Origin: Spinacia oleracea
Taxonomy: Eukaryota; Streptophyta; Magnoliopsida; Caryophyllales; Amaranthaceae
Assembly: GCF_020520425.1 (NCBI RefSeq)
Contig: NC_079492.1
Span: 103,637,157-103,701,156 of the forward strand
Length of the DNA: 64,000 nt
Direction: 5' to 3'
The stretch's first letter is position 1. The number at the start of each line of letters is the position of its first letter. A program made the position numbers and the translations under genes. Shown here one piece after another: positions 34,361 through 44,834 of this stretch. The notes beneath the pieces are model-generated. The model saw only the letters and a list, made by a program, of their open reading frames with translations. It ran no database searches and was not told the origin of the DNA.

Positions 34361-35924
34361 TTGTTGACGACCTCGTCAAGTTACAAGAATTACAATAGAT
34401 AAAAGAAAAAGTTCATATCCTAATTATGCAGTCTCTTTAGCGTCGTTGGTTGATGGCAGTTGCTGGAGTCTTCTTCAATCTTCTTGTCTCTTGGTAGTTT
34501 GTCTTGTTTCTGCTGGAGTCTTGTGGGTTGTTTCTTTTTGGATCTAATGCTTCTTGTGAATCCAAGTCTTCCTTGATTTTGGTTTCTTGCTCGGTGCAGT
34601 TTGGGTTGAGCTTGCATCTTGATTCTTGTATCCGTTGCGAGGGTGTATCTGGGATGTTGCCATTCAGTGTGGCTCCATCACTCTCTTTGGTGGGTATCTG
34701 ATGCGAGGTTGCTTCTGAGATGTTGCCTTCTTCTAAGTCTTCATCACTCTCATTTCTGACAGGTGTCGTCCTCTTCTTCCTCTTCTTCTTCTTCCGGAGT
34801 TACCATCCTCATGGCGCCCATCTTGTAGACGCGCCCATTCTCTGAGTTTACACATCTTCTTCCTCTTTAGATTCACCTATTTCATTTGTGTGGGCCTCGA
34901 CATAGCAAGCAATTCAGCGTACAAATGTTTTGCGAGGGCGTGCCGACTTTGAAATCCCTTGTTGACTGGGATGGCGACGACCAGGATTTATGAGCGTCGC
35001 TTCCCCAACTTCTTGGTTTGAACCCCTCGACTGAGCTAGACGGCACCTTAGAGCCAGTTGTTGCACTCTTAGGTGAGATTTGAGTAGGGCCCTCCAAGCT
35101 GCCAGGCGTCCCCCTTGGTTCTTCTTCTGAGCGATGGCTCCTCCTTGCGGAGTAGTCCGTTAGCCGCTCTGCAGCATTCATAGCGGCCGAAAGGGTGTTA
35201 ACTTTCACCCTCTACACTTCAAGTTGCGCCCATTCTTGAAGCACGTGAACAAAGTTGAACAACCGATCCTTTTTCATTCATGTCTCGGATGTCCAACATG
35301 AAAGAAGAGCATTCTTTCACATAGTCGCGTATGGAACCCTTGTGACGGATTTCCTGTAGTCATTCTTGGAACAAACTCGGTGTTCTAGGGGTAGAACGGA
35401 TCTTTGAGTTCCTTCTTGAACTCTTCCCAGGTATCTATCTTGACTTTCACATCTTCAATGTCGTCGGTGCTTTGTGCGCCACCATAGCTTCACATCATCT
35501 GACAAATGCATGGTCGCAATATCCACTTTTGGATCATCACTCAGCTGACAAATTCTGAAATATTGTCCATGTCGAAGAGGAAGTTATCAACTTCCTTCGA
35601 GTCTCTAGCGTCGTTGTAGTCTCGAGGCTTTGGAGGTTTTATCTTTGAGTCAGTCCTTGCAGCGCGCATCAGGGTCGCGAACTTATCTTGTGCATCTTCA
35701 ACTTGCTTTTGAACAAAGCTAAGTTGTTCATGGAGCGCTTCTTTCTCTTGCATGAGCTAATCGACCGCATTCTCGAGCCTTTTTATTTCTTTGGTTGGCC
35801 AATCACAACTTCCTCGAGTCGGGTCCAACGCTCGGACTTGCCTTTTAGCCAGGCTAGTCTTTCTTCGATTGATTCCATTTTAGTTTGCTTCTTTGGGTCT
35901 CACGGGGCCTAGGTTTAAGCCTTG
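34361..35924 (-). pseudogene. E6 gag relic
   Basis: On minus, 35753-35541 codes for a coiled-coil-like start (MQEKEALHEQLSFVQKQVED) and a segment KEVDNFLFDMDNISEFV resembling the start of plant Retrotrans_gag domains. 35208-34882 contains a Ser/Pro-rich linker and CLLCRGPHK, the first half of a CCHC knuckle, then a stop. A run of GAG/GAA codons (34770-34800) gives an acidic stretch. Frames are broken between 35210 and 35540. No protease, RT or integrase motif was found. Confidence 0.65.
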
Positions 35925-35938
35925 GCGCTGATACCAAC

Positions 35939-36465
35939 TGTCACGGTCCGAATGTTTTGACACCGGATCTGTACGGCGCACTCTTGCCTATTGGCGGCAA
36001 GGACGCAAGCCTTGTGCGAAATGAGTATCGTGTTACTCATAGGGGGACGAGCGAGCGTCTGATTCTGAATGGGCGCTCTTGCCTATTGGCGACAAGAGCG
36101 AGACACGATGGTCGACCGGGGCGCTTGTGTGCGCACATAAGGCACAAGCAGGACCGGCAACGAGAATTTATCTGTTTGTGAAACTTTGTGGGATTTGTGA
36201 TGCTTTAGAGCAAGTAGCGGCACAATATCTATAAAGGCCTACAACAAAACACAAGCAATAAAGCGATGGCAACAATTGGTGAGAAGTAGGAGTTCCTTCA
36301 TACATACCCCTTATAGAGGTTTATTTTGGATTAGCTACAAACTACCAGTGAACATTGGATTGAGATTAACATAATAATTATATTTAAAGCCTAGAAAACT
36401 ATTAGAAAGATCTTAAAAAGCAATAGATAAGCAAAATACAAGTAAACGAAGGTTGGGTTCTAATA
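35939..36465 (-). repeat. E6 5' LTR
   Basis: 527 bp partner of 33828-34344; its outer end reads CTAATA instead of CTAACA. Confidence 0.82.
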
Positions 36466-36509
36466 CTTCGCATTAAATGCAAATTTGGAGCAAGGACATA
36501 TTTCCTTCA
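36466..36509 (-). repeat. E7 copia LTR, start fragment
   Basis: The minus strand reads TGAAGGAAATATGTCCTTGC, matching the E3 LTR start; separated from the rest of E7 by E6. Confidence 0.7.
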
Positions 36510-36627
36510 CAACCTACTTCCTCCAGTTTCACAATCGATAGTTTTTGGACCTTCTCATCACAAACAACAAATTAACCACACGAAATTTCCCCAAATCTAC
36601 ACCTAAGACATTGGCTCTAATACCAAT
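36510..36627 (-). other. E8 internal fragment with primer-binding site
   Basis: On minus, TGGTATTAGAGCC (36625-36613) is a tRNA-Met-type PBS beside the LTR at 36628. About 100 bp of leader follow before the E7 fragment. Confidence 0.6.
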
Positions 36628-37211
36628 TGATGGGAATAACGGAACACTGTATGGTACTAACTCGTGTGTGATTAACAATAACGAAGAACTATCAAACAAG
36701 CAAACCAAATATGAAAACGGAGACAAAGAAAATTTACCGTTGAAATTCGAGTGCCGAGATAAAATCCATAAATCCACTATGGAGAACATCATGATGATAA
36801 TGAACAACAATAAAGATTTAGAACCTTTCATCAACCATGCATGAAAGTTCTCCCCTCAAACTCTCTCTCACTGAACCTAAGTGTATGAGCTTACATGAGG
36901 CTACATCTTTGCTCTCTTTCTCTCACCACCCTTCTAATTAAAATAGCATAGAATGAGTATATATAGTGTTAGGATATAAACAAACAAGCCACGTTAATAA
37001 ATAAAAAAACGACCTAGAAACAAAGCAGAGATTCAGCCGCGCAGAAACGCGCACCCGCGGACAGGGTTACGGGTTTTGTTGAGGAGTAACTGCGAGGGTG
37101 TGGCCGGGTTTTGGCGCGGCTTCAAGAATGTTCCTCAAAGTTCATGTTTCACTCGTGACCTCCCTTATGCCCTCTCTTGTGTGTTTTCGTTGACACATAC
37201 AAATCCCAACA
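36628..37211 (-). repeat. E8: LTR of another element
   Basis: 584 bp from TGATGGGAAT to ATCCCAACA, imperfect terminal inverted repeat, directly next to a PBS. No second LTR or pol is seen in the window, so the element is truncated. Confidence 0.6.
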
Positions 37212-38798
37212 TTATGTAAGTTAGTTTAGTTTTTACTGCTCCCTTCGTCATTACTCCCTTTGTCTAAAAAGAATCATCATGTTCTCATGTATGATTGGGA
37301 TCTCCTAGAAAAAATAGTCATATTTTGTAAAATTGAAATAATATTATGGTTGGAAATTATTCAGGCTCTCCCAAACTAATCACAATCCTTTGATAATCCC
37401 TTGCCAACAACAGGACTCCTAACAAAAATGAATCCCCGCAGACATGTAACGCAGAAACCTGAGAGTGTTTTGATAATCCCTTGCCAACAACAGTACGTCA
37501 CATCAAAGTACTTATTTTCCTAAATCAATGATGAGAATTAGGAATCACCGTACTTAACCTTAATTTTATCTGCTAATTAATCGAGTTTTTCTGTGTAGGT
37601 GAAATTAGCAACCCCAAGATTAGTGACTGTTGTACGAAACTTGAAATTAAAAGAAAGATTTATCAGCATCAACCGAAACAGCCATAGTAGGATAGTTAAC
37701 ATCCGATCCTTTGGTGAAGAAGTCATTTAATTTTCAGGCATGCAGGAGAAACTCTTACTGCCTGATATTAGCTCGAGTGATTTGGTCTTTGGTGTAATCC
37801 AACTTGCAGAGAAATGTCAAATAATCATGCATCTTGAGTTGTTTTATAAACAAGTCCGGGATTTACAGCCTTAACAGGACTAAGATACCCGATCCATAAA
37901 CAAATTCAACATATGGGTTGTTCTAACTACTCATAGGAACAGCTGCAACCGCTACATGAGGAAAAGCTAGACATGGATGTTCCAGATATTACTGAATAAT
38001 TAACTGATCAATAGCTATTTAGATTTCAACTGTGTGTGCAAACTAAGATTGAAATTTTAAAATGAAAACTGGTAGAAAAAGAATATCTACTTTCAATTTC
38101 TTTGGTGGAGGGCTGAAGCCATCAATCATCATCGTTAAAACTAGATCATATTCCGCTATCAATAACTTAAAGTATCAAATTACTCTCAGTTCGTGTCTCT
38201 CTTGGACTCTTAACTCTTAAGTACCACAGAGGCACAGACTAACATGTTAGTGCTCTAGCTCCCAAACTAATCAAAATCCCTTCAAACCAAAAGAAAAACT
38301 AAAGCTCACAATTTCCATTTGAAAACATGTGAGACAGATTAAGATCACAACACTCAATCGACATCCAAAATACTGCAAATATTTTCTTTTTCTTTACGAG
38401 GAAATCCCCTTGTTCACTAAATTCTTAGTGTGAATTTGGTTAATCTAACACCTTGAGAGTTGAGATTCATCCATTCTTGATCTGCGTCTTCTACATACAT
38501 ATTGGTATTGGTGTATATATTTTTCAACTTATCAAGAGTAATGCATGGTTGTTAGGGTGAATATTCCTAAACTAACTCTTCTTGGCAGAGATTATTAAAA
38601 TGAGGAGCGTCAAGTTGACGGATATAGGGAGAAGACATGAATTCAATGATTGAGATTTATGCAAACCCAAGATGGTCAATTCAAGAACCATATTAACAAT
38701 TCTTATCTCATCTTAACTTAGAAATGTAATGTAGATCCCCGGTACATAGAATATGGTAATACTTATGAATACAAAATAAAGGACAAAAGAGAGGTGGG
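37212..38798. other. intergenic region upstream of the PSB27 3' end
   Basis: No gene recognised. A 24-25-bp direct repeat TTTGATAATCCCTTGCCAAC (followed by AACAG) occurs near 37391 and 37470. A Stowaway-like TACTCCCTTTGTCTAAAAAG lies at about 37253-37272. Confidence 0.45.
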
Positions 38799-38823
38799 TT
38801 AAATTTTTTTTTTAAAAAAAAAC

Positions 38824-39345
38824 TCATTTTCCCCTAAGAAGAGCCTTCTCCACACTGTCCATCTCCTCCAAGATCCTAGCTCTTCTCTTGGCAGGGATTG
38901 GAGAAGTAGGGCCAAAACTGATGTAATGGCCGGATACAGCATTGAGGGCAGAATACATATCCCGGAAAGATGGCCTCCCAAGAAGATTTTTCTCTTTCCT
39001 ATACTTAGCAACCCAGAAGTTTGAAGTAGCTCTAAGCTCTGTTACAGCATCAGCCACATCTGGGTCACTTTTGTTCTTATTCAGTGTACTCCTAACCTTG
39101 CTTATCACCTCCTTTGTTTCCTTCACGTATTCATCATCTGCGGCAGCATGAGCAGCGCTTGACAGAAGAGGGGAGAGAATGGCAGCAGTCAGAGCTGTTA
39201 CGCTCACCTGTCGCCTGGTAAACGCACTCGCAGCAGCAGGGGCAGATGTTGACGGGGCAGCCGAGGTGGTGGTTGGGATGAGCTTGGACTTGATTGAAAG
39301 GAGTTTCAGCTTTGAAGTAGGGGTGATCAAACTACAACTTGCCAT
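38824..39345 (-). CDS. PSB27: Photosystem II repair protein PSB27, chloroplast precursor
   Basis: 173 aa, single exon. Residues 1-43 form a Ser/Thr/Ala-rich chloroplast transit peptide. RR at 44-45 followed by a hydrophobic stretch and AHAAA near 66-69 forms a twin-arginine-type thylakoid lumen targeting signal. The mature part begins near DDEYVKETKEVISKVR and has the PSB27 signature (DVADAVTELR, WVAKYRKEKNLLGRPSFRDMYSALNAVSGHYISFGP, IPAKRRARILEEMDSVEKAL). PSB27 binds CP43 on the lumen side of assembling photosystem II and holds the complex before the manganese cluster forms, and it helps repair after photodamage. Start at 39345 is the first ATG and gives the full targeting peptide. It looks intact. 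Confidence 0.95.
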   Translation of the reverse strand: MASCSLITPTSKLKLLSIKSKLIPTTTSAAPSTSAPAAASAFTRRQVSVTALTAAILSPLLSSAAHAAADDEYVKETKEVISKVRSTLNKNKSDPDVADAVTELRATSNFWVAKYRKEKNLLGRPSFRDMYSALNAVSGHYISFGPTSPIPAKRRARILEEMDSVEKALLRGK

Positions 39346-39446
39346 GGTATCTATGTATGGCTCAGTATAACTAACTTTGGGGGAGAGAGAAAACTAAGAT
39401 AATACTCAAACTTAGCAGAAAAAGCCTAAGAATCACTTCTGCTGCT

Positions 39447-39467
39447 ACGTGGCCTTATCGTCTTATC
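39447..39467 (-). promoter_or_regulatory. light-responsive element cluster upstream of PSB27
   Basis: On minus: two I-box cores GATAAG (39467-39462, 39459-39454) and a CCACGT G-box-type core (39452-39447), about 100-120 bp before the start codon. This pairing is typical of photosynthesis nuclear genes. Confidence 0.5.
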
Positions 39468-39469
39468 TT

Positions 39470-40180
39470 TGAGATTTGGTGTTTATGGATGACAAAACTT
39501 ACATGTTGGATTTTTAAGTCACATGGAAATCCAACCAAAATCAGACACCTGTAATTTCTACACACAACACCCATTTACCACAAAACTCACCTCTTACCTT
39601 TCAAACAGGGCTAACCAGATTAACTAAAAGGTCACTTATTCAAGGGTAACTCTGGATTTTGGGTAATTTCTCATAATAACTCCCACATATTTCAATTTTT
39701 GAAAACAAAAAAGGATTTATTATGAAAAATGATCCAAAGTACTGCCAATTTATAAAGAAAAAAAAAAAAAAGATCTCATGATCGAAATGGTTTGCCTTCG
39801 ACTTGTCTTAATTTCTTTTGTAACGCAAACCAAGCAAACAATAATACAAAATCTAAAAGTTCTGATATGTAGAACGAACTGCTCCATCTCATTCAAAGCA
39901 CACTATATCGAGTGCACTACTGCACTATCAAGGATAAATATACAACCCACCCTAGTGAGATAAAAGTTTAAGAGACTAACCTTGTATGAAACTTGAGCTC
40001 TCTGAACAACCAAAAGAAGGCATCAAAAAATTACCGCCAACTGAATCACGACGCCATTTTGCAGTTCCCACAGAAAGGAAGTACGGAGTAGCGGGAGTAC
40101 CTGCCAAAGTAATTTTGTCTTTCATCCAAATGAACACGTAAAATGCTTTAACACAAGCTTTGCATTTCATACACAGAATG
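39470..40180. other. intergenic region between PSB27 and the next gene
   Basis: Divergent/tail-to-head spacer, no gene recognised; contains an A-rich tract at 39757-39771. Confidence 0.4.
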
Positions 40181-40461
40181 GTAAGAATATGTTTACAATT
40201 TCACATCTAAGCTCTCCCATCTCATGTACTTCATTCTTGTGTATCATATTTACAACAGTTAATCCTAATCAACAAACCACAGGATTTCTCAAGTACCTAC
40301 ATTAGTTATGCCATTAAAATGCCGCATCCTAAAAATGGAAAGCAAAAACTCTTCATTCTTCAGTCTTCAGTCAGATCAGACACACATGACTAATGCATTC
40401 CGGTAGAAGCCCCATCGCAATTCCATCAGCGTAAAACCTTCACGTGCTCATATCTCCAACC

Positions 40462-43350
40462 CTATGGATATTCTCTTCCATATCCTGCATTTTAAACAAG
40501 ATCATCTTCATTACAGGAACAAAAGGCACATTAAAGGCAGACAGGTCTTGTCTTATTACTCGTGTCATTCACATAACTGAGCCACATGGTAACCAAATAA
40601 CATATTGCCCAAGACTAAACATACCATATAATTTAATATTTCCAGCAGATAACACAACTCATTACGATTTCCTTTTAACCAGCAAAAAATATTCCAAGGT
40701 AAATAGATATGTACCCTTTAAATGACATGTCTGGTAACAAAAAATTCCAAGTGCCTATAGCCATACAGAAAAAAAACAATTAAGCAACCACACATATCTG
40801 GTAAAGTTATACCATAACTTAATACCTAACGTTGATAAATGATACAAAGTATGAAACAGGAGCAAGATTTAGCATCAGGTCTAAATAAAGTGTTGAAGCA
40901 GGAGTTAAGCTATCAGTGGCAAAAATAGGTGGCTTCAGAGGTTCAGAATCTCACACAGCACTAAAAGGAAAGTGATTTACTGGTGAGTAGGTGACACTTG
41001 TGGTTCAGTTTTGATTTCTATTCTGATCATTACAGTAAAAAAAAAGACTATCCACATAAACTGCAGTCTAGAGGTGGAGCAATAATAAATGGAGATTGTA
41101 CTTCTACAACAATAAATTACAGAAATGTTAATGTCAATAAGACGATAACTTATACATTATCCATTGCAAAGTTAGGAGTGATACATTCAGCATAGGTTTG
41201 GCTGGAACTTGGTATATATTTAGAATATTTATCTTGAAAAGAAAAGTCAGCATGTGGTATGGGACACTGACTAGCATGCTGTTAGAACTTAGTAAACAGT
41301 TCATGATCTCCCCCTTGTTCCAACTCAGAGTTACCTAATACACTAGTATCAGATTCGGTACGATATGCAATTCGCTGCCTTATTTGTTAAATTTGTCTAA
41401 AAATTGCACCTTTTGTGTTACAGCTCTTTTTTTCCAGTACGCGGTACGTACAAAAAAGTGTAGTATAGTATTAGGTAACACTGTTCCCACTCTTGGGAAC
41501 AAGGGGATTATAGCAAAGTGGTTACCCTGCCAGTAGTCGTTCAATTAACCCTTGTCATATCTCACTTAAACCAAAGTAACAAAACTAATATTCAGAGCTC
41601 ATTGGAAGCCACAATAAGTTTCCCATTGTTATGCTAATCTTGATTGCTATTGACAGGGAACTAACTACCAAATGAAGGCTACAGGAGCAGTGTGAAGTAC
41701 AAAGATGATGCCATCATGACTCAGCTATATATACTCGTTAATGTGCCTTACAATGAACCCAATGTCTACAAACCCATTTAGACTAAATTACAGGGAAGTC
41801 ATAAGACTCATAACATCCCAATTACAAGCAAAACCAAAGAATGTCTAGGGCTGAATCCAGCTAAGCACTTAGCTAGGAAAGACACGAAAGAAGGATTAAT
41901 TCAAAAGCAGAAACAACACCATCTTTGATCAATAACTACTCAAAGGACTTCATTTCACGTTAACTGTTCTACGGCAGTTAAAAAATTGACTTTCAAAAAT
42001 TGCTCCAAGAACTAAACAATAGATTGTGGAAATGAAACTGTACAAGTTCGTATGATCATAAAAAGCACAAAGCCACTTCTGCAAATTTCCATACAAAAAA
42101 ATGTTTGGAACTAAGATAGGCAGAATAGTATGAAGTCTGATACATAACATTTCAAAGTTGATCAGGCAAATACCAACAAGTACCATCAACAAGCACACAA
42201 GAGCCACAGAATGCATCGAGGATTCGAGGGCCTTAAACAGCAAAGTACTCATCATAAATTCAGAACAGATCACACAAATCTCAATAATGGATTAAAACAC
42301 TAGAGATACAGCCAATGGATATATTTTTGGTAGATAACAGCTGCAGATCATAACACTATACAGGCAATTACAGAATGAAAATGCTTAAGAGATCCAAAGA
42401 GCACAGTAAGAGGTAAAAATGGATTATATCATCATAAGTATCCAGGAAAAATAGTTAGAGAAAATTACCTGGATAGCGAGTTGTGGATGAACATCGGAAA
42501 CAGCTTTGAAGGCGCTCAAAAACCTCACATGAAACCACATCCAACCCAAACTCCTGAGCAACATTTATAAAATAACCACTCAGCCCTCCTCCAATGGAAA
42601 TACTCCTCCAAAAGCCAAAGACTTGCTGAACAAGGCAGACAGCCCAAAACTCCCACTCGGACGTGACACAGAGATTTCGGAACGACAAAAACCCCATAGC
42701 AAGAGCAAGCCTATATACACGACTACCAACCTCTACATTGCGCTTTACAACCCTATGCTTTGTGTTCTTGAACACGAATCTGGGCCTCATGTGAAACCCT
42801 ATCCTCGACCAAAATCCCGGGTTTGCTTTACATTGTTTCCCTCCTCTGCTCATGATCACCACTAACCTCACCCTTCCTCTCATCTTCCTCTTCTCTCTTC
42901 CCAGCTCCCGCTGTTTTATCTTCTCTGAAAGTTTCCTTTTGAGAGCCCTTCGTTTGGCCCTCAAATGATTAGCCCATATTAACTTCCCCAGCGAAACCGT
43001 ATAGGATAACAAGGTCGCGCTATCAGCCATGTATAAAAGATACAAAAGCTCTCTACATTGCTTCCTACCTAGATTTTCTAAACTCATCCATATATGGCGA
43101 CTAAGTTCCTTTGCGATTACAACTTGGAAATCAGCGTTGTACCCCATTAGCAAAATGAATTCAGACACTGAAATAAAATCAAACAAAAAATAAGAAGAAA
43201 ACTAAATAATTAACCTACAATTGGGAATAAATTTGTCAAATTAAACCAAAAACAATCACTAGAGTGACAACGACATAGGTAGGAAAACTTACTTTTTTCA
43301 GCAATTCTGCTTTTATCTTTATCCGACATCCTACTCATTTTTTCAGGCAT
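40462..43350 (-). CDS. unrecognised three-exon gene (259 aa)
   Basis: A model that closes in frame: exon 1 43350-43293 (MPEKMSRMSDKDKSRIAEK, then AAAAAA|GTAAGT), exon 2 43167-42469 (TTTCAG| to CCAG|GTAATT), exon 3 40484-40462 (TGCAG| to TAG). Lengths 58+699+23 give exactly 260 codons including stop, with both junctions in phase. The product has a helical N-terminal part (SEFILLMGYNADFQVVIAKEL, GRKQCRELLYLLYMADSATLL), a strongly basic centre (RAKRRALKRKLSEKIKQREL, REKRKMRGRVR) that could be nuclear-localising or nucleic-acid binding, and a Cys-containing, partly hydrophobic C-terminal half. I do not recognise the family. Exon 3 placement is the weakest part; an alternative is a stop in the retained intron at 42455. 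Confidence 0.45.
40485..42468 (-). other. putative large intron (or 3' region) of the unrecognised gene
   Basis: About 2 kb with no coding signal. A 107-codon minus frame at 41950-42273 is compositionally non-coding. No transposon signature was recognised. Confidence 0.4.
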
Positions 43351-43900
43351 CCTTCATGCAAAAAAAAAAAGAGAGAGAGAACAAATCAGGCTTTCAATTT
43401 CATCCAAGAGAAAAAATCAAGACAAATTGAAGATAAAGGTAACATTTCTAGACAAAATTGAGCCAAAAATACCTGAAAAACTCAAAATTGAGAGCAAAAT
43501 TGCTGGTCAGTATATGACAAACAAGCAACTCCACTAACAAAAAAAATAAACCCTAGATGTGAATTCCGACAGAATTGACCTAGTTGGAGGAAATCGAAAC
43601 CAAAATTCTGGGGGGAAACTGGAGAATAGATCGGGAGAAAGCAAAATGGAAAGAAAAGAAGGAACCCTAAGAATGGAATTCTAGGGTTTGAGGTAATTAT
43701 TTTGCAGAAAATGGAACACTGAAGTTGAGTTTGAGTCTCACTCTAACATTCTCTCTCCTCTTTCCTCTTTCCCTCTTTCCTCTTTCCTCTTTCGGTTTCG
43801 CAGTTTCTCTCTCTAAAGTCTGTGTGTCCCGCGCTCTGGAATCAGAGGCTATGAATGACGAGGGTTTGGGTTTTGGACTTAGAGTTGCATTACACGCGGC
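43351..43900 (-). promoter_or_regulatory. 5' UTR and leader intron of the unrecognised gene
   Basis: On minus: CT-rich Y-patch sequence (43800-43740), AAACCCTAGAATT (43690-43678, telo-box-like AAACCCTA), then a likely leader exon ending TTTTTCAG|GTATTT near 43472. A short leader intron precedes the start codon exon, with a pyrimidine-rich acceptor (CTCTCTTTTTTTTTT) at 43378-43360. Confidence 0.45.
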
Positions 43901-44002
43901 TAATAAGTACAACTAATACGGCCGAGTTCTCAACCACGATCTACGTATCTATCGACCTATCGTCTTTGGATATCTTATTTCCGTTTCTGCATCCAGATTA
44001 AG

Positions 44003-44178
44003 TTAGACCTCGTTCGATATCCACATTTCAATTTTTTATTTTCTAATTTTGTAAGTCATATGATTTACATCAAAACATAAATAATTGAAAATCACTTTTT
44101 ATGATTTTCATATTTTGGTTTTTAGTTTTGATAAAAACGGAAAATTAAAAACAAAAAAAAGGTACCGAACGGCCCGTA
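44003..44178. mobile_element. possible hAT-like MITE
   Basis: Ends CCTCGTTCGATATCC and (reverse complement) GGGCCGTTCGGTACC form imperfect terminal inverted repeats, and the AT-rich interior folds on itself (TTTTATTTTCTAATTTT against AAAATTAAAAAC). No target duplication is clear. Confidence 0.35.
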
Positions 44179-44834
44179 ATTTCCAGTTTTTTGTTATCAT
44201 TTTTTAAAAACAACCTAATTATAAGTGTAACTAATTTTAGTTCATGATTCAATCTAAATCATATGACTTTCAAAACCAGAAAGTGGAAACTTACAATGAT
44301 ACCTAATTGGTTAATTGTCCGATTTACCGTTCACGTACATGTTACTCCATATTTTTCGACACTCTTCTTACAGACGGTCTAGCATGCACAAGGTGTACAA
44401 TAAATTTTTGTAACTTTTACCTAGTTTTTGTTGTAACCTTTAATGTTTTAATTAACTTTTATATTATATAAAAAAAAGATAGATAAATATTTTAAAGGAT
44501 TAGATAACTAAGTTTATACATTATTAGTGATTTTGAAGAAATAATTTTGATTAAAATGAAAAAATTTATCCTTACAAAATAAATAACTTTTACTTACTCT
44601 CTATATTCCTTAATGTTCTTTCTATTCGGAATCTTGATACAATTCACAATTAAAGAGAATCTTTTGAATTACTCTTAATACTCCAATATATATATATATA
44701 TAGTCATTTAAAATCTTGTTTGATTCGTCTATATGAATACTTTAACAATATGAAAATTTTATAGTTTTTCAAAACACGTAATTAGATACATTAATGATGT
44801 AAAATATGCATTGATAAATGTGTCAAAGTAACAT
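44179..44834. other. AT-rich intergenic region
   Basis: No gene seen; contains a (TA)n run at about 44686-44701. Confidence 0.5.

Larger units (their letters stand above)
33828..36465 (-). mobile_element. E6: gag-only non-autonomous LTR retrotransposon (TR-GAG-like)
   Basis: LTRs 33828-34344 and 35939-36465 are direct repeats starting TGTCA(A/C)GGTC(T/C)GAATG. The PBS GCGCTGATACCA on plus (35925-35936; minus TGGTATCAGCGC) and a PPT (34345-34360, minus CTTAAATGGGGGAGGA) are in the right places. Total 2.64 kb with a 1.6-kb interior. Only gag relics are found and no pol, matching TR-GAG elements, which use enzymes of other elements. It is inserted into E7. Flanks ATTTG and CTTCG share 3 of 5 bases, a worn target duplication at best. 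Confidence 0.8.

Noticed and set aside
41950-42273. 107-codon minus-strand frame
   Set aside because: Hydrophobic low-information translation within a putative intron; no homologous motif and no start context.
43697-43916. Short frames on both strands near the start of the unrecognised gene
   Set aside because: CT-rich leader/promoter sequence; position and composition fit 5' UTR.
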